A stretch of 36,487 nucleotides of DNA from Treponema sp. UBA4326. Its GTDB lineage: Bacteria > Spirochaetota > Spirochaetia > Treponematales > Treponemataceae. Under the pieces are notes generated by a model. The model searched no databases. It saw only the letters and a list, made by a program, of their open reading frames with translations, and was not told where the DNA came from. This document shows, in pieces, positions 1 through 7,959 of this stretch (within the stretch, counting starts at the first letter, position 1; every line of letters begins with the position of its first letter). The DNA is taken from positions 1-36,487 of the forward strand of contig DGTW01000181.1 of NCBI GenBank assembly GCA_002393835.1, written 5' to 3'. The translations under genes were made by a program, and so were the position numbers.

Positions 1-473
1 GTAAGTGCCTGTCTCTGTCCGCCTGAAAGAAGTCCTACATTTGTCCTGAGCCTGTCTTCAAGTCCTATGTCGAGCGTCTTTAAATCTTCTATGAGTTTTG
101 CCCGGTTTTTTGCAGTAAGTGCAATGCTGAACGGCCGGTGCTTAACCTTTGCACTGGCCAGGACAAGATTTTCTTCAATAGTCATATCCGGAGCAGTTCC
201 GAGAAGCGGATTCTGAAACAGGATTCCGATTTTTTTGGCCCTCTTATAAGTTGGAAGCTTTGTAATATCCTTACCGTCAAGAATAATTGAACCGCCTGAA
301 ATCTTTGTAAGCCCGAAAATTGCATTGAGCAGGGTCGACTTGCCGGCTCCGTTTGAACCGATTACGCTTACAAAGTCACCGTCTTCAACCGTAAGGCTTA
401 CGTTTTTGAGGGCGCGTTTTTCCATTGCAGTATTTTTGTTAAACGTTACGCTGAGATTCTTTATTTCAAGCAT
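1..473 (-). CDS. ABC transporter ATP-binding protein (3' end beyond the left edge)
   Basis: Cytoplasmic ATPase that would energise the permease encoded just upstream. About 157 residues are visible. They show Walker A GSNGAGKST (residues 39-47), a Q-loop at Gln87 and the signature LSGGQRQA (149-156); Walker B and the H-loop lie off the window. The sequence after the Q-loop looks like the COG1101 ATPases that partner COG4120 permeases (the TrpXYZ-like uncharacterised importers). The ATG at 471-473 overlaps the permease stop codon by 8 nt, so the two are translationally coupled. No substrate-binding protein gene is seen on this side. The ATPase family is clear from motifs; the transported substrate is unknown. 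Confidence 0.93.
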   Translation of the reverse strand, partial: MLEIKNLSVTFNKNTAMEKRALKNVSLTVEDGDFVSVIGSNGAGKSTLLNAIFGLTKISGGSIILDGKDITKLPTYKRAKKIGILFQNPLLGTAPDMTIEENLVLASAKVKHRPFSIALTAKNRAKLIEDLKTLDIGLEDRLRTNVGLLSGGQRQAL

Positions 474-1413
474 TTTTATTGTCCCCGCCGTTAATTTCAC
501 GTTTTTCTGCAATTTTTTTCCTGAATACACTGAAGGCAATGAATGCAACGACAATTACAGAAGAAAAGAGCTTGATTCCGTTAGCGCCGCCGTTTCTGAT
601 TGCAAAGGCATAGATTACGCGGTAAATCAGCGAACCGGAAATTACGATTATAAAACCCCAGAGAAGCTTTCTGCTGCCGAACAGGGTTTCGCCGATTATA
701 ATTGAAGCAAGAGCCGTAACCAGCATTCCAAGTCCGATGCCTTCAGAATATGAATGCAGGTACTGAACGTAAACTGAGCCTGCAAGACCGACGATTCCGT
801 TTGCAAGCGAGAATGCAATTATCTTGTTCAGTTTTGTATTGATTGAACTTGCCTTGACCATTTCTTCATTGTTTCCGGTAGCACGAATTGACATCCCGAG
901 CTGGGTTGAAAAGAACAGCATCAGTATTCCGATAAGGAGCGCAATCATAACGACCATCACAACTATGGCAAGAATCTTGTTTGCATCAACCCCGTGAATT
1001 CCGAACAGACGCGCAAGGGAATAAAAAACCGTGTCTCCGCCGAAATTCTGCACGATTGCAAATGAAGTAGATTTTGAAGTTGCCTTTTCAAAAAAAGATG
1101 TAAGCGGAATCATTACGTTCACGGAAATAAGTCCTGTCTGAACAAGAACTCCGGAAAGAATTGCACTGACTCCGAATTTAGTATGAATAAGTCCCGTGAG
1201 CATTCCTGCAAATCCGCCGGCCATAAAGCCCAGAAGAAGTCCAAGGAGCGGATGACCGTACAGACAGCAGATTCCGTTTACGACTGCACCGAATGCAAAT
1301 GAACCGTCTACCGTCAGGTCAGGAATATTCATGATTTTATAAGAAATATAAACTCCTGTTGAAAGAATCCCGATCAGAAGTCCGTATGGTACGGATGAAA
1401 GAATCATGTCCAT
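466..1413 (-). CDS. ABC transporter permease, COG4120 (TrpY-like) family
   Basis: Inner-membrane permease of 315 residues with about eight hydrophobic segments, close to the usual family length. The N-terminal stretch containing PDLTVDGSFAFGA is characteristic of the branched-chain/ribose-like permease superfamily, in the COG4120 subgroup. The ATG directly follows the proA stop codon (TAA then ATG, no gap) and the 3' end overlaps the ATPase start by 8 nt. Proximity to proA hints at an amino-acid-related substrate, but that is only inference. Family assignment is from recalled sequence features. Confidence 0.9.
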   Translation of the reverse strand: MDMILSSVPYGLLIGILSTGVYISYKIMNIPDLTVDGSFAFGAVVNGICCLYGHPLLGLLLGFMAGGFAGMLTGLIHTKFGVSAILSGVLVQTGLISVNVMIPLTSFFEKATSKSTSFAIVQNFGGDTVFYSLARLFGIHGVDANKILAIVVMVVMIALLIGILMLFFSTQLGMSIRATGNNEEMVKASSINTKLNKIIAFSLANGIVGLAGSVYVQYLHSYSEGIGLGMLVTALASIIIGETLFGSRKLLWGFIIVISGSLIYRVIYAFAIRNGGANGIKLFSSVIVVAFIAFSVFRKKIAEKREINGGDNKNA

Positions 1414-2685
1414 TTATCTCACCTGTCCGTCGCCGTCAATAAGGTATTTTGTAGTTGTAAGTGCCTTGATTCCCATTGGACCGCGTGCATGAAGTTTCTG
1501 CGTTGAAATGCCGAGTTCCGCACCGAATCCGAATTCACCGCCGTCAGTAAAGCGGGTTGAACAGTTTACATAAACACAGGCGGCATCAATTTTTGCCTGG
1601 AAGAGCCTTGCATTTGCCCGGTTTTCCGTTACGATGCACTCTGAATGCTTCGTATTGTGGGTATTGATGTAAGAAACTGCTTCGTTCACATCAGTGACAA
1701 CCTTAACGGCGCAGATCAGATCCAGGAATTCAAATCCAAAATCTTCATCCCTGGCTAATTCTGCATTCTTTATTCCGGATTCTGATTTTTTAAGTATTTC
1801 AAAAGATTTTTCGTCGCATTTGAGGTGAACTTTATCAGCAAAATGTCCTGCAAGCTCCGGAAGGAATTTATCTGCAATTCTTTCATTCACGAGAATACAC
1901 TCGATTGCATTGCAGGCTCCAGGGCGCTGGGTCTTTGCATTCCAGGCAATATTAACGGCCATTTCAAGGTCTGCGCTTTCATCAACATAAAGATGGCACA
2001 CTCCTGCACCTGTCTGAATCACAGGAACCTTTGCCGTCTCAACAACCATATTTATGAGTTTTGCTCCGCCCCTCGGAAGAACAACATCAACGTCTCCCGT
2101 CGCAGTAAGTATCTGCTGAACTTCATCGTGACTTTCACACGGAGCAAGTTCAATTGCACTGCTTACACCAAATCCCTGTGCTTCATCTGCTTCAAGGCCT
2201 TCCTTAATTGCAGCAACAATTGCCCTGTTGGATTTTAATGCCGATGACGAACCCCTGAGGAGAATTGCATTTCCGCTCTTATAGGCAAGCGCAAAAGCAT
2301 CAGCCGTAACGTTCGGGCGGCTTTCATAAATAATTGCCACAACTCCAAGCGGAACGCGGACCTGCCTTATGGTCATGCCGCCCGGCGTTTTCCATCCGGC
2401 CGTTTCCTCTCCGACGGGATCTGTCTGTGAAATGATTATCCTTATTGAATCTATAATTGAATTGATTTTTTTGTCATCAAGGGCAAGCCTCTCGACAAGA
2501 CTTTCAGTCATTCCCTTTGCACGTGCTGCAGCAACGTCTTCCGCATTTGCAGATAGAATTGCTTCCCGATTTTTTTCAATGGAATTAATTACAGAACTGA
2601 GGGCGATATTTTTCTGGGCAGCAGTCTGCAGGGCAAGTTCATTACTGCCTGCGCGGAGTGAACTGCAGATTTCAGAAACATTCAT
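1414..2685 (-). CDS. proA: Gamma-glutamyl phosphate reductase (ProA)
   Basis: Cytoplasmic aldehyde-dehydrogenase-superfamily enzyme that reduces gamma-glutamyl phosphate to glutamate semialdehyde with NADPH, the second step of proline synthesis. At 423 residues it is full length. The catalytic cysteine is in RPGACNAIE (Cys258), and the VPLGVVAIIYESRPNVT and DVVLPRGGAKLI blocks are typical. A strong Shine-Dalgarno (AAAAGGAGG) lies 6 nt before the ATG. No proB (glutamate 5-kinase) is next to it; instead an ABC permease follows without a gap. The role is secure. Confidence 0.97.
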   Translation of the reverse strand: MNVSEICSSLRAGSNELALQTAAQKNIALSSVINSIEKNREAILSANAEDVAAARAKGMTESLVERLALDDKKINSIIDSIRIIISQTDPVGEETAGWKTPGGMTIRQVRVPLGVVAIIYESRPNVTADAFALAYKSGNAILLRGSSSALKSNRAIVAAIKEGLEADEAQGFGVSSAIELAPCESHDEVQQILTATGDVDVVLPRGGAKLINMVVETAKVPVIQTGAGVCHLYVDESADLEMAVNIAWNAKTQRPGACNAIECILVNERIADKFLPELAGHFADKVHLKCDEKSFEILKKSESGIKNAELARDEDFGFEFLDLICAVKVVTDVNEAVSYINTHNTKHSECIVTENRANARLFQAKIDAACVYVNCSTRFTDGGEFGFGAELGISTQKLHARGPMGIKALTTTKYLIDGDGQVR

Positions 2686-2718
2686 TGGAACCTCCTTTTC
2701 CGGAGCCAGTCTGATAAG

Positions 2719-3258
2719 TTAGTAATTTGCCAGAAAGAACATTCCGAGAAGGAGAACAACCTTGCTCTTGTCTTCTGACCAGTCATTTTCGCGTGGAAGA
2801 TTTTCGATGAACCACCAGAAAACTCCGAACTCAGGATCGATTCTGAGTGAATATTCGTCAAATTCATCGGTTTTTGAAAGGGTTCCGAACATCAGGTAAA
2901 TTGCATCGTTCAGAATCTGAAGATAAAGCTTAAAGTTTTCTGCCCATTTATTTGAATTAACAGCCTCACAGAACTGATCAAGCTTGTACAAAACCTGTTC
3001 CTTAAGGGCAACGTCATCCTGCTCAACCCATGTTTTCTGAATCAGCAGTGAAAGATTCTTTTTAAAGCTTTCTGTCAGACGTTTTCCGGCCTCAATTGTA
3101 TTAACGGCAGGCTCAAATTCCGAACTTGAACCGAATGCACTGGCAACAATTACGGCAGCTTTCTTTATTTCTTCGATGGAAGTTGCATCGATGAGCTTTT
3201 CCATCGCAATTATTATACGATTCTCTACAAATTCTTTTATTAACTCTGAATTATTCAT
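2719..3258 (-). CDS. Helical hypothetical protein
   Basis: Not recognised. With the ATG at 3258 it is 179 residues, predominantly helical by composition, with no signal peptide or membrane segment. It is Trp/Phe-rich near the C-terminus (FGVFWWFIENLPREND). A GTG at 3288 would add ten residues, but neither start has a Shine-Dalgarno, and a promoter-like sequence (TTGAAT, 16 nt, TATAAA) lies between the two, which favours the ATG and a very short leader. It sits between the DTW-protein gene and proA on the same strand, so it may be co-transcribed with them. Confidence 0.7.
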   Translation of the reverse strand: MNNSELIKEFVENRIIIAMEKLIDATSIEEIKKAAVIVASAFGSSSEFEPAVNTIEAGKRLTESFKKNLSLLIQKTWVEQDDVALKEQVLYKLDQFCEAVNSNKWAENFKLYLQILNDAIYLMFGTLSKTDEFDEYSLRIDPEFGVFWWFIENLPRENDWSEDKSKVVLLLGMFFLANY

Positions 3259-3268
3259 ACGGGTCAAT

Positions 3269-3296
3269 TTTATAGTTTTTATGGCCACTTATTCAA
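3269..3296 (-). promoter_or_regulatory. Putative promoter for the gene at 3258
   Basis: On the minus strand, TTGAAT (3296-3291), a 16-nt spacer and TATAAA (3274-3269) stand 10 nt before the ATG. The upstream GTG start would fall inside this promoter. Prediction by eye only. Confidence 0.4.
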
Positions 3297-3307
3297 GGGT
3301 CACAAAG

Positions 3308-3997
3308 TTATTCAGCATTAAGGATTTCGGGAATGATTTTCTTTTTAGTGTATTTAAAATCCGTTGCATGCGAATTGGGAAGCTTTCCGTCTATCCTGTC
3401 ATTTTCCTTCTGAAGCTGAAATTTAATCATTTCCTTGAACGCAGTCATAAGGCATTCAGCATCTGACACGGGAACTATATGATTTTCCTGCATTTCCTTT
3501 ATCAGATAGTAGCAGGTTTCTATGGTTGAAACACATTCCGGGCTAGGCTCTTTCTTGAACGTAAAAATCGAAGAATATGATCCTGCAAAAGAAAGTTTCG
3601 GAAGCGACATGATATTCGTACTGAGCCTGATCATTTTTTTGGAACAGAACCACGTTGAATCAATGATAATGGCAAGAAGTTTTCTGTTTCCGATTTTCTG
3701 CGCAAAACCTCCTTTTCCTGCATTCCATGCGTCTTCACCGGGATAAAGAAGAACAGGGAAATACTTTTCATCCGCAAGGAGGGAACACAGCCTCTCATTC
3801 TTTGTAAAATCTATTCCGACAAGGATTTCAGAATCAATCAGTCCGGCATGTGCAATCCGCCCCGTACCCGTACGCTGACGCTTCGCCTCTTTTGGATGCA
3901 TCAGGAATACAAATTTTATTCCGGGATCAAACGGCTTGAGGAATTTACAGAAACAGTTGTCTTTCGGTCTCAGGCATTTAAAACAGATTTCACGCAT
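3308..3997 (-). CDS. DTW-domain protein, probable tRNA-uridine aminocarboxypropyltransferase
   Basis: DTW-domain (COG3148) enzymes such as E. coli TapT transfer the 3-amino-3-carboxypropyl group of S-adenosylmethionine to uridine-47 of tRNA (acp3U). The diagnostic motif appears as DSTW (Asp113-Trp116) followed by SKKM. The N-terminus carries the cysteine cluster CFKCLRPKDNCFC, expected for a metal site. FLMHPKEAKRQRTGTGR matches the usual conserved N-terminal block. With the ATG at 3997 it has 229 residues, a usual length. A GTG two codons upstream is possible, but TATAAT lies 8 nt before the ATG and there is no Shine-Dalgarno. Exact modification position and substrate are inferred. Confidence 0.88.
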   Translation of the reverse strand: MREICFKCLRPKDNCFCKFLKPFDPGIKFVFLMHPKEAKRQRTGTGRIAHAGLIDSEILVGIDFTKNERLCSLLADEKYFPVLLYPGEDAWNAGKGGFAQKIGNRKLLAIIIDSTWFCSKKMIRLSTNIMSLPKLSFAGSYSSIFTFKKEPSPECVSTIETCYYLIKEMQENHIVPVSDAECLMTAFKEMIKFQLQKENDRIDGKLPNSHATDFKYTKKKIIPEILNAE

Positions 3998-4005
3998 AGA
4001 CACAG

Positions 4006-4011
4006 ATTATA
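4006..4011 (-). promoter_or_regulatory. -10 element of the DTW-protein gene
   Basis: Perfect TATAAT on the minus strand, 8 nt before the ATG at 3997 and immediately behind the U-tract of the pectate lyase terminator, so termination and re-initiation are packed into about 45 bp. The mRNA would have essentially no leader. Confidence 0.5.
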
Positions 4012-4014
4012 AAC

Positions 4015-4046
4015 AAAAAAGCCCGGGCCTGTTAAGGCTCGGGCTT
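4015..4046 (-). terminator. Rho-independent terminator of the pectate lyase gene
   Basis: On the minus strand the stem AAGCCCGAGCC pairs with GGCCCGGGCTT across a TTAACA loop and is followed by six T, about 17 nt after the lyase stop codon. A GC-rich stem plus U-tract makes this convincing. Confidence 0.88.
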
Positions 4047-4062
4047 ACAGTTTCATATGAAC

Positions 4063-7000
4063 TTATTTAGCGTTGCTGTTTGAGCGGGAGTGATTGTAAT
4101 CAGCTCCGGCTCCGGCTGGTGCCTTGTCAGAAAGTTTGAACAGGTCACCAAGATCAAATACGCCGTTTTCGTTACGAGGAATGCGGTTGAATGTCTTTCC
4201 GTCTTCCTTGTATCCCTTCTGGTATTTGTTTGTATCAACGCTTACGAATACGCTGTTGTCGATTACAGTTCCTTCTGAGTTAACTGCCTTTGCACCAGTG
4301 TAGAAATAAGTGTCTTTTGCAAGCAGGTCAGGGCGTTCCCTGTAGTTATCACCTGCACCACCGTTGAGTGAGATGATTCCTGTTGTCTTGAATGTACGAG
4401 GATACTGTTTTGCATCTCCCTTTCCGTAGAGTGCAATATTGTATCCGCCGTTTCCGAATACCGTTACGCGGTCAAGGATAAGTCCAGGGTTTGAGTTACA
4501 GGTTACGCCGTTTACACCGTTACCCCATGAAATTGAGTTGCGGAGGATGTGAGGAACATTAATACCGTCACCACCCATCTTAAATCCGTTTCCGTCACCC
4601 TTTCCTGTTCCGTCGAGTTTGGTTCCGTTTGCATAAGTGATACAGTTGTCGAGGAGTACGGCTCCGATAGGTCCTGTTTCAACCTTTGCATAGAGGTCCC
4701 ATCCGTCATCAACGTTGTGATGTGAAATACAGTTGCGGAAAACGTTTCCTTCGCCTGAAGTAAGCTTTGAAGCAAATCCGTCTGCATTGTTCTGTGCAGG
4801 GTCAGAGTTTCCGAATGATTCACATCCGTAAATAAGGTTGTGGTGAGGCCATTTTGACGGGAGTTCTGCAGAACGTCCTGCAATCTGGATACCAGTATCA
4901 CCGTTGAGGTATGTATCAACCATCATGAGTTCATTGTAGCATCCGCCGACCTGAACAGCCTTTACGTCGTCCGGAGAGCGTGTAATGTCAATGTTTTTAA
5001 TTGTCCAGTAATCACCAAAGATGTTGAATGCAGTTACAGTAACCTTTGCCTGACTGAAATTGATGATTGCACGGCTTCCCGGTTCTGAAACAAGTGTTTT
5101 TCTCTGTTTTGCAGTTCCGCTGTTTCCGCGTTCAATTTCAATTCCCTTTGTCGGATAGTAAGTTCCCTTGAGGAGAACGATTGTCTGTCCAGGCTTTGAG
5201 AACTGAACTGCCGTCATGATGTCGAGAGGAGAATTCTTAGTTCCGTCACCAAGAGCATTTCCGTTAGGACTTACATAGAGTGTATTTTTCTCACCCTTGT
5301 ATGTCATTGAAGTTACTGAATGAGTATATGAAACCGGTCTGTAATCCTGTTCATAGTCGAGGATTTCAGGGTTCCACTGTCCGACAGCCTTCTTAGGACC
5401 AGGAGTCCATTTGTCATCCGGGTCGAAGGTTACGATGAGGTCGTTAAGTCCGCTGTCAATCTTGATGACTTTCTTATAGTCTACGTCAGGCTTAACCTTG
5501 TCATTTTTGATAAGGAATTTGCCTTCTGAGTTTTTAACCGAAACTGTTCCCTGAGTATTTGAATTGAATACAAAAGGATATTTGTTATCATACCATGTTG
5601 AAGGACAGTCAATTGTTGTCTTGAGAGGTACAAGCTCCGGAGGCTCCGGAATTGCCGGAGGATCTTTCTTCGGATCAGTAATCTTAAGTACGACATCGCT
5701 GAACGTAGCGTTACAGCCGCGTGCTACTGCAAATCCGAGATAGATGTGATTTTTGTCGAGCTGAAGGAGTTTTACATTCTCATTGTCATACATTGTGAAT
5801 GTGTTTTTATATCCTTCTGATTCGATGTCTTTCTTGTAGATTGCATGATAACCGGTATTGTCCTTTTTGAGGGTTACACGGTATACGTCGCCTGTCTTAA
5901 CGGCATCGCTTGACTGGTCATAGCTGTATGCAAAGCTTTTGCTCTCTGCACTTGCCTTGATTCCGGCATCACCTTTCTTGATGATTTCATCTGTGATTCC
6001 GCTTACGAAGCGTGCACCTACACCGTTCTTGATTTCCTTTTTGGCACCGTTAACGTGTGTCGTAAACTTGCGTGAAATTACTCCGGCCGAGTTGTTGTAT
6101 GCAATGATCATCGGCTCGCCGTCAACTCCGAGGCGGTCAAGTGCAAGGAGTCCGAATCCTTCCTGTCCGTCTGCAATCGGGTTGTGGTAATCAACAGTTA
6201 CGGTTGCAGTAAGTTCGAAATTCTCTTTTTTAGGATCGATAACTGTGTAGTAGAATGAAATACCGTCAAAGAAGCTTTCGAATTTTCCGCCCTTGTCAAT
6301 GATGTTGCCTTTCGGGTCAACAGTACATGAATAGAGTTTTACCTTGAGGTCATTCGGGTCAAGCATCTCATAGCGGTTGCGCTCAGGATTTGTTGATGTT
6401 CCGAATTCAGTAAATGCCCAGACGCGTTCAAGTTCATCCTTTACGAGTTTATTGATTACGTCTGATTCAGCCTTGTCAGAACCGCGCACTGCAGTTACGC
6501 TGATTTTTGAATACTGTCCTGCCCTGAGGTTAATGTCAGCAGAAAGAGCTTTTGTTGCCGGAAGTGATTTAGAGCTTCCGTCAGCTTCAGTGTAATTAAG
6601 TACATAGCCTTCTGCTTCATCAACGGCATTCCACTTAACATTTACTTTGCCGCCGCCAAGGTTTCTTGTTGAAACAGACGGTTTTACCAGAGGAAGCGTA
6701 AACTTGAATTCCTTTGATTCTGAAGCATGCTTTTCTGATTCGCCGTTACGGATTGCGTAAACTGTTACCGTATATGTTCCTGAAACTGAAAGTTCAACGG
6801 TAACGCTTTTATCTGTATTACGGGTTTTACCTACAGTTCCTGTCTTCTTCTCAGGACCCGTAAAAATGATTTCTGCCTTGTCAGCACCCGAGTTATCCCT
6901 GGGTGTTTCCGATTTGAATTTTACGATTACTTCCGTAGGTTTTGCAGCATCTGTTTCAATGGAAGTAATTGTCGGGTTCGGAACATCTTTCCATGGTTTT

Positions 7001-7080
7001 CTGTTTGCCTGTGAATATCCTGAAACTACAGTTCCGGCAAGCAGAAGCATAAAGATGGTCCTCAAAAATGATTTCTTCAT
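4063..7080 (-). CDS. Secreted pectate lyase, polysaccharide lyase family 9
   Basis: Exported enzyme cleaving polygalacturonate by beta-elimination. The ATG at 7080 (signal peptide starting MKKSFLRTIF, ending near GYSQA) is preceded by GGGAG at 9 nt; the longer reading frame upstream starts inside the promoter. It has 1005 residues. The N-terminal half carries fibronectin-III-like beta domains (about 35-230) and a beta-rich module. The last ~390 residues form a right-handed beta-helix opening with YVSPNGNALGDGT. Family-9 calcium ligands are intact: Asp767 in NADGFA, Asp791/Asp792/Asp795 in NVDDGWDLY, with the catalytic Lys834 in NGFKMGG. The 24- and 4-residue spacings of the Asp ligands match Dickeya Pel9A (Asp209, Asp233, Asp237) as I recall it. 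Endo versus exo action cannot be read from sequence. Confidence 0.93.
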   Translation of the reverse strand: MKKSFLRTIFMLLLAGTVVSGYSQANRKPWKDVPNPTITSIETDAAKPTEVIVKFKSETPRDNSGADKAEIIFTGPEKKTGTVGKTRNTDKSVTVELSVSGTYTVTVYAIRNGESEKHASESKEFKFTLPLVKPSVSTRNLGGGKVNVKWNAVDEAEGYVLNYTEADGSSKSLPATKALSADINLRAGQYSKISVTAVRGSDKAESDVINKLVKDELERVWAFTEFGTSTNPERNRYEMLDPNDLKVKLYSCTVDPKGNIIDKGGKFESFFDGISFYYTVIDPKKENFELTATVTVDYHNPIADGQEGFGLLALDRLGVDGEPMIIAYNNSAGVISRKFTTHVNGAKKEIKNGVGARFVSGITDEIIKKGDAGIKASAESKSFAYSYDQSSDAVKTGDVYRVTLKKDNTGYHAIYKKDIESEGYKNTFTMYDNENVKLLQLDKNHIYLGFAVARGCNATFSDVVLKITDPKKDPPAIPEPPELVPLKTTIDCPSTWYDNKYPFVFNSNTQGTVSVKNSEGKFLIKNDKVKPDVDYKKVIKIDSGLNDLIVTFDPDDKWTPGPKKAVGQWNPEILDYEQDYRPVSYTHSVTSMTYKGEKNTLYVSPNGNALGDGTKNSPLDIMTAVQFSKPGQTIVLLKGTYYPTKGIEIERGNSGTAKQRKTLVSEPGSRAIINFSQAKVTVTAFNIFGDYWTIKNIDITRSPDDVKAVQVGGCYNELMMVDTYLNGDTGIQIAGRSAELPSKWPHHNLIYGCESFGNSDPAQNNADGFASKLTSGEGNVFRNCISHHNVDDGWDLYAKVETGPIGAVLLDNCITYANGTKLDGTGKGDGNGFKMGGDGINVPHILRNSISWGNGVNGVTCNSNPGLILDRVTVFGNGGYNIALYGKGDAKQYPRTFKTTGIISLNGGAGDNYRERPDLLAKDTYFYTGAKAVNSEGTVIDNSVFVSVDTNKYQKGYKEDGKTFNRIPRNENGVFDLGDLFKLSDKAPAGAGADYNHSRSNSNAK

Positions 7081-7135
7081 CTGGACTTCTCCCTTATTAA
7101 CTAATAAGTTCCCTGTATAGAAACTTTTAAAATAC

Positions 7136-7163
7136 ATTATATACAAAAAATGCTGACTTCCAA
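7136..7163 (-). promoter_or_regulatory. Putative promoter of the pectate lyase gene
   Basis: On the minus strand, TTGGAA, a 16-nt spacer and TATAAT lie about 56 nt before the ATG at 7080. The -35 falls in the loop of the preceding terminator hairpin. Confidence 0.5.
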
Positions 7164-7182
7164 ACCCGAAAGCCAGCATTTT
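7145..7182 (-). terminator. Terminator of the small secreted protein gene
   Basis: Stem AAAATGCTG/CAGCATTTT, extended by CTT/AAG after one mismatch, followed on the minus strand by a six-T run. It sits 26 nt after the stop at 7209. The stem is also A-rich on the other side, so it could work in both directions, but no plus-strand gene needs it. Confidence 0.82.
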
Positions 7183-7208
7183 AACAAAATTTTATTCAGC
7201 GATAAGAC

Positions 7209-7718
7209 TTATTTTACTTCGATAAGGTAAACGTAGATTGTAGATTTCTTTGAAGTAATGTAGTAAGTTCCGTCAGCCGGAATTGTAAGTTCAGAAACAG
7301 TGATTGCCTCCGGATAAGCACCAGCTTCACCTGAAGCAATAACAGCGCCTTCAGCATCAAGAAGGTTAACAACACGTGCTTCTGTCTTTGAAGAAGACTT
7401 TGCAGCAACCGTTACTTTCTGTCCGGCCTTTGCAGGGAAAGAAATTGAGCGGTAGTCAACTTTTCCGGCACCACCAATCTTGATTCTCTGTGTGAATACT
7501 TCACCGTTTGCTTCACAAGGACAGTCCTGTGACTGAGAAGTAATTTCAACGTTCTTTTCCGGTGTAGCAATGATAGTAAAGTCATCTTCGCACTTAAGTA
7601 CATCCGTTACGTTTCCCTTCTGCAGGTCATTGGCACTGATATAGCCTTCAGCAAAAGCAAACGATCCCAGCATGAATATTGCAGCCAGTGTGGCGATTTT
7701 TGACATAATCTTTTTCAT
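7209..7718 (-). CDS. Small secreted beta-sandwich protein, possible carbohydrate-binding domain
   Basis: 169 residues with a clear signal peptide (MKKIMSKIATLAAIFMLGSF..AFA). The mature part contains RIKIGGAGKVDYRSISFPAK and AKAGQKVTVAAKSSSKTEAR, a pattern I recognise from the beta-sandwich modules appended to secreted pectinases (order: a KIGG-G..R.I.F strand block, a SSS..R..L turn, a final GTYYI..K...Y.Y strand). Here the module stands alone. A Cys pair occurs in DCPCEAN. The Shine-Dalgarno AGGAGGT is 6 nt from the ATG. Adjacency to the PL9 lyase suggests pectin binding, which is inference; the fold is uncertain. Confidence 0.72.
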   Translation of the reverse strand: MKKIMSKIATLAAIFMLGSFAFAEGYISANDLQKGNVTDVLKCEDDFTIIATPEKNVEITSQSQDCPCEANGEVFTQRIKIGGAGKVDYRSISFPAKAGQKVTVAAKSSSKTEARVVNLLDAEGAVIASGEAGAYPEAITVSELTIPADGTYYITSKKSTIYVYLIEVK

Positions 7719-7729
7719 AAAAGACCTCC

Positions 7730-7798
7730 TGAACTTTTGTTCATCTTAAAGAACAATTTTTAATTGTAAAGTTACAAAAATCTGTGAATTTTTGTTCA
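7730..7798 (-). promoter_or_regulatory. Two operator-like palindromes and leader of the small secreted protein gene
   Basis: TGAAC-TTTT-GTTCA (7730-7743, touching the Shine-Dalgarno) and TGAAT-TTTT-GTTCA (7785-7798) are near-identical inverted repeats 41 bp apart. The second lies just downstream of a TATAAA/TATAGT -10 candidate (about 7799-7812). A hairpin ACAATT-TTT-AATTGT lies between them. The layout suggests a regulator binding over the start of transcription; no regulator gene is adjacent. Confidence 0.45.
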
Positions 7799-7924
7799 TT
7801 TTATACTATATAGGTTTTAATTTTGAAAAAACAATACTTTTTTTATACAAAAACGTTATTTTTAGTCTAAAATAAATAAAATTAGCATATTTTATAAAAT
7901 CCTGTTTTTTTTCAGTCCGGAACA

Positions 7925-7952
7925 TTGACAACTGAAAAATCCTCGTTATCCT
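7925..7952 (+). promoter_or_regulatory. Promoter of the gene at 7960
   Basis: Perfect TTGACA (7925-7930), 16-nt spacer, TATCCT (7947-7952), then 7 nt to the GTG. There is no room for a Shine-Dalgarno, so the transcript would be leaderless. Confidence 0.55.
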
Positions 7953-7959
7953 TTAAATT

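Larger units (their letters stand above)
7719..7959. other. Divergent intergenic region, AT-rich
   Basis: 241 bp between divergent genes. It holds the two palindromes listed above, a very AT-rich core (about 7800-7910) and the plus-strand promoter for the gene at 7960. No coding potential was seen. Confidence 0.7.

Noticed and set aside
1825..2238. Long plus-strand open frame inside proA
   Set aside because: Antisense shadow of proA with no ribosome site and a composition unlike neighbouring proteins.
3259..3288. GTG start ten codons upstream for the helical hypothetical protein
   Set aside because: It lies between the -35 and -10 of a better-placed promoter and has no ribosome site.
7081..7179. 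33 extra N-terminal codons for the pectate lyase
   Set aside because: They run through the promoter and leader; the ATG at 7080 has GGGAG and begins a signal peptide.
7753..7767. Riboswitch in the leader of the small secreted protein gene
   Set aside because: Only a short AT-only hairpin is present; no conserved core of a known riboswitch class.
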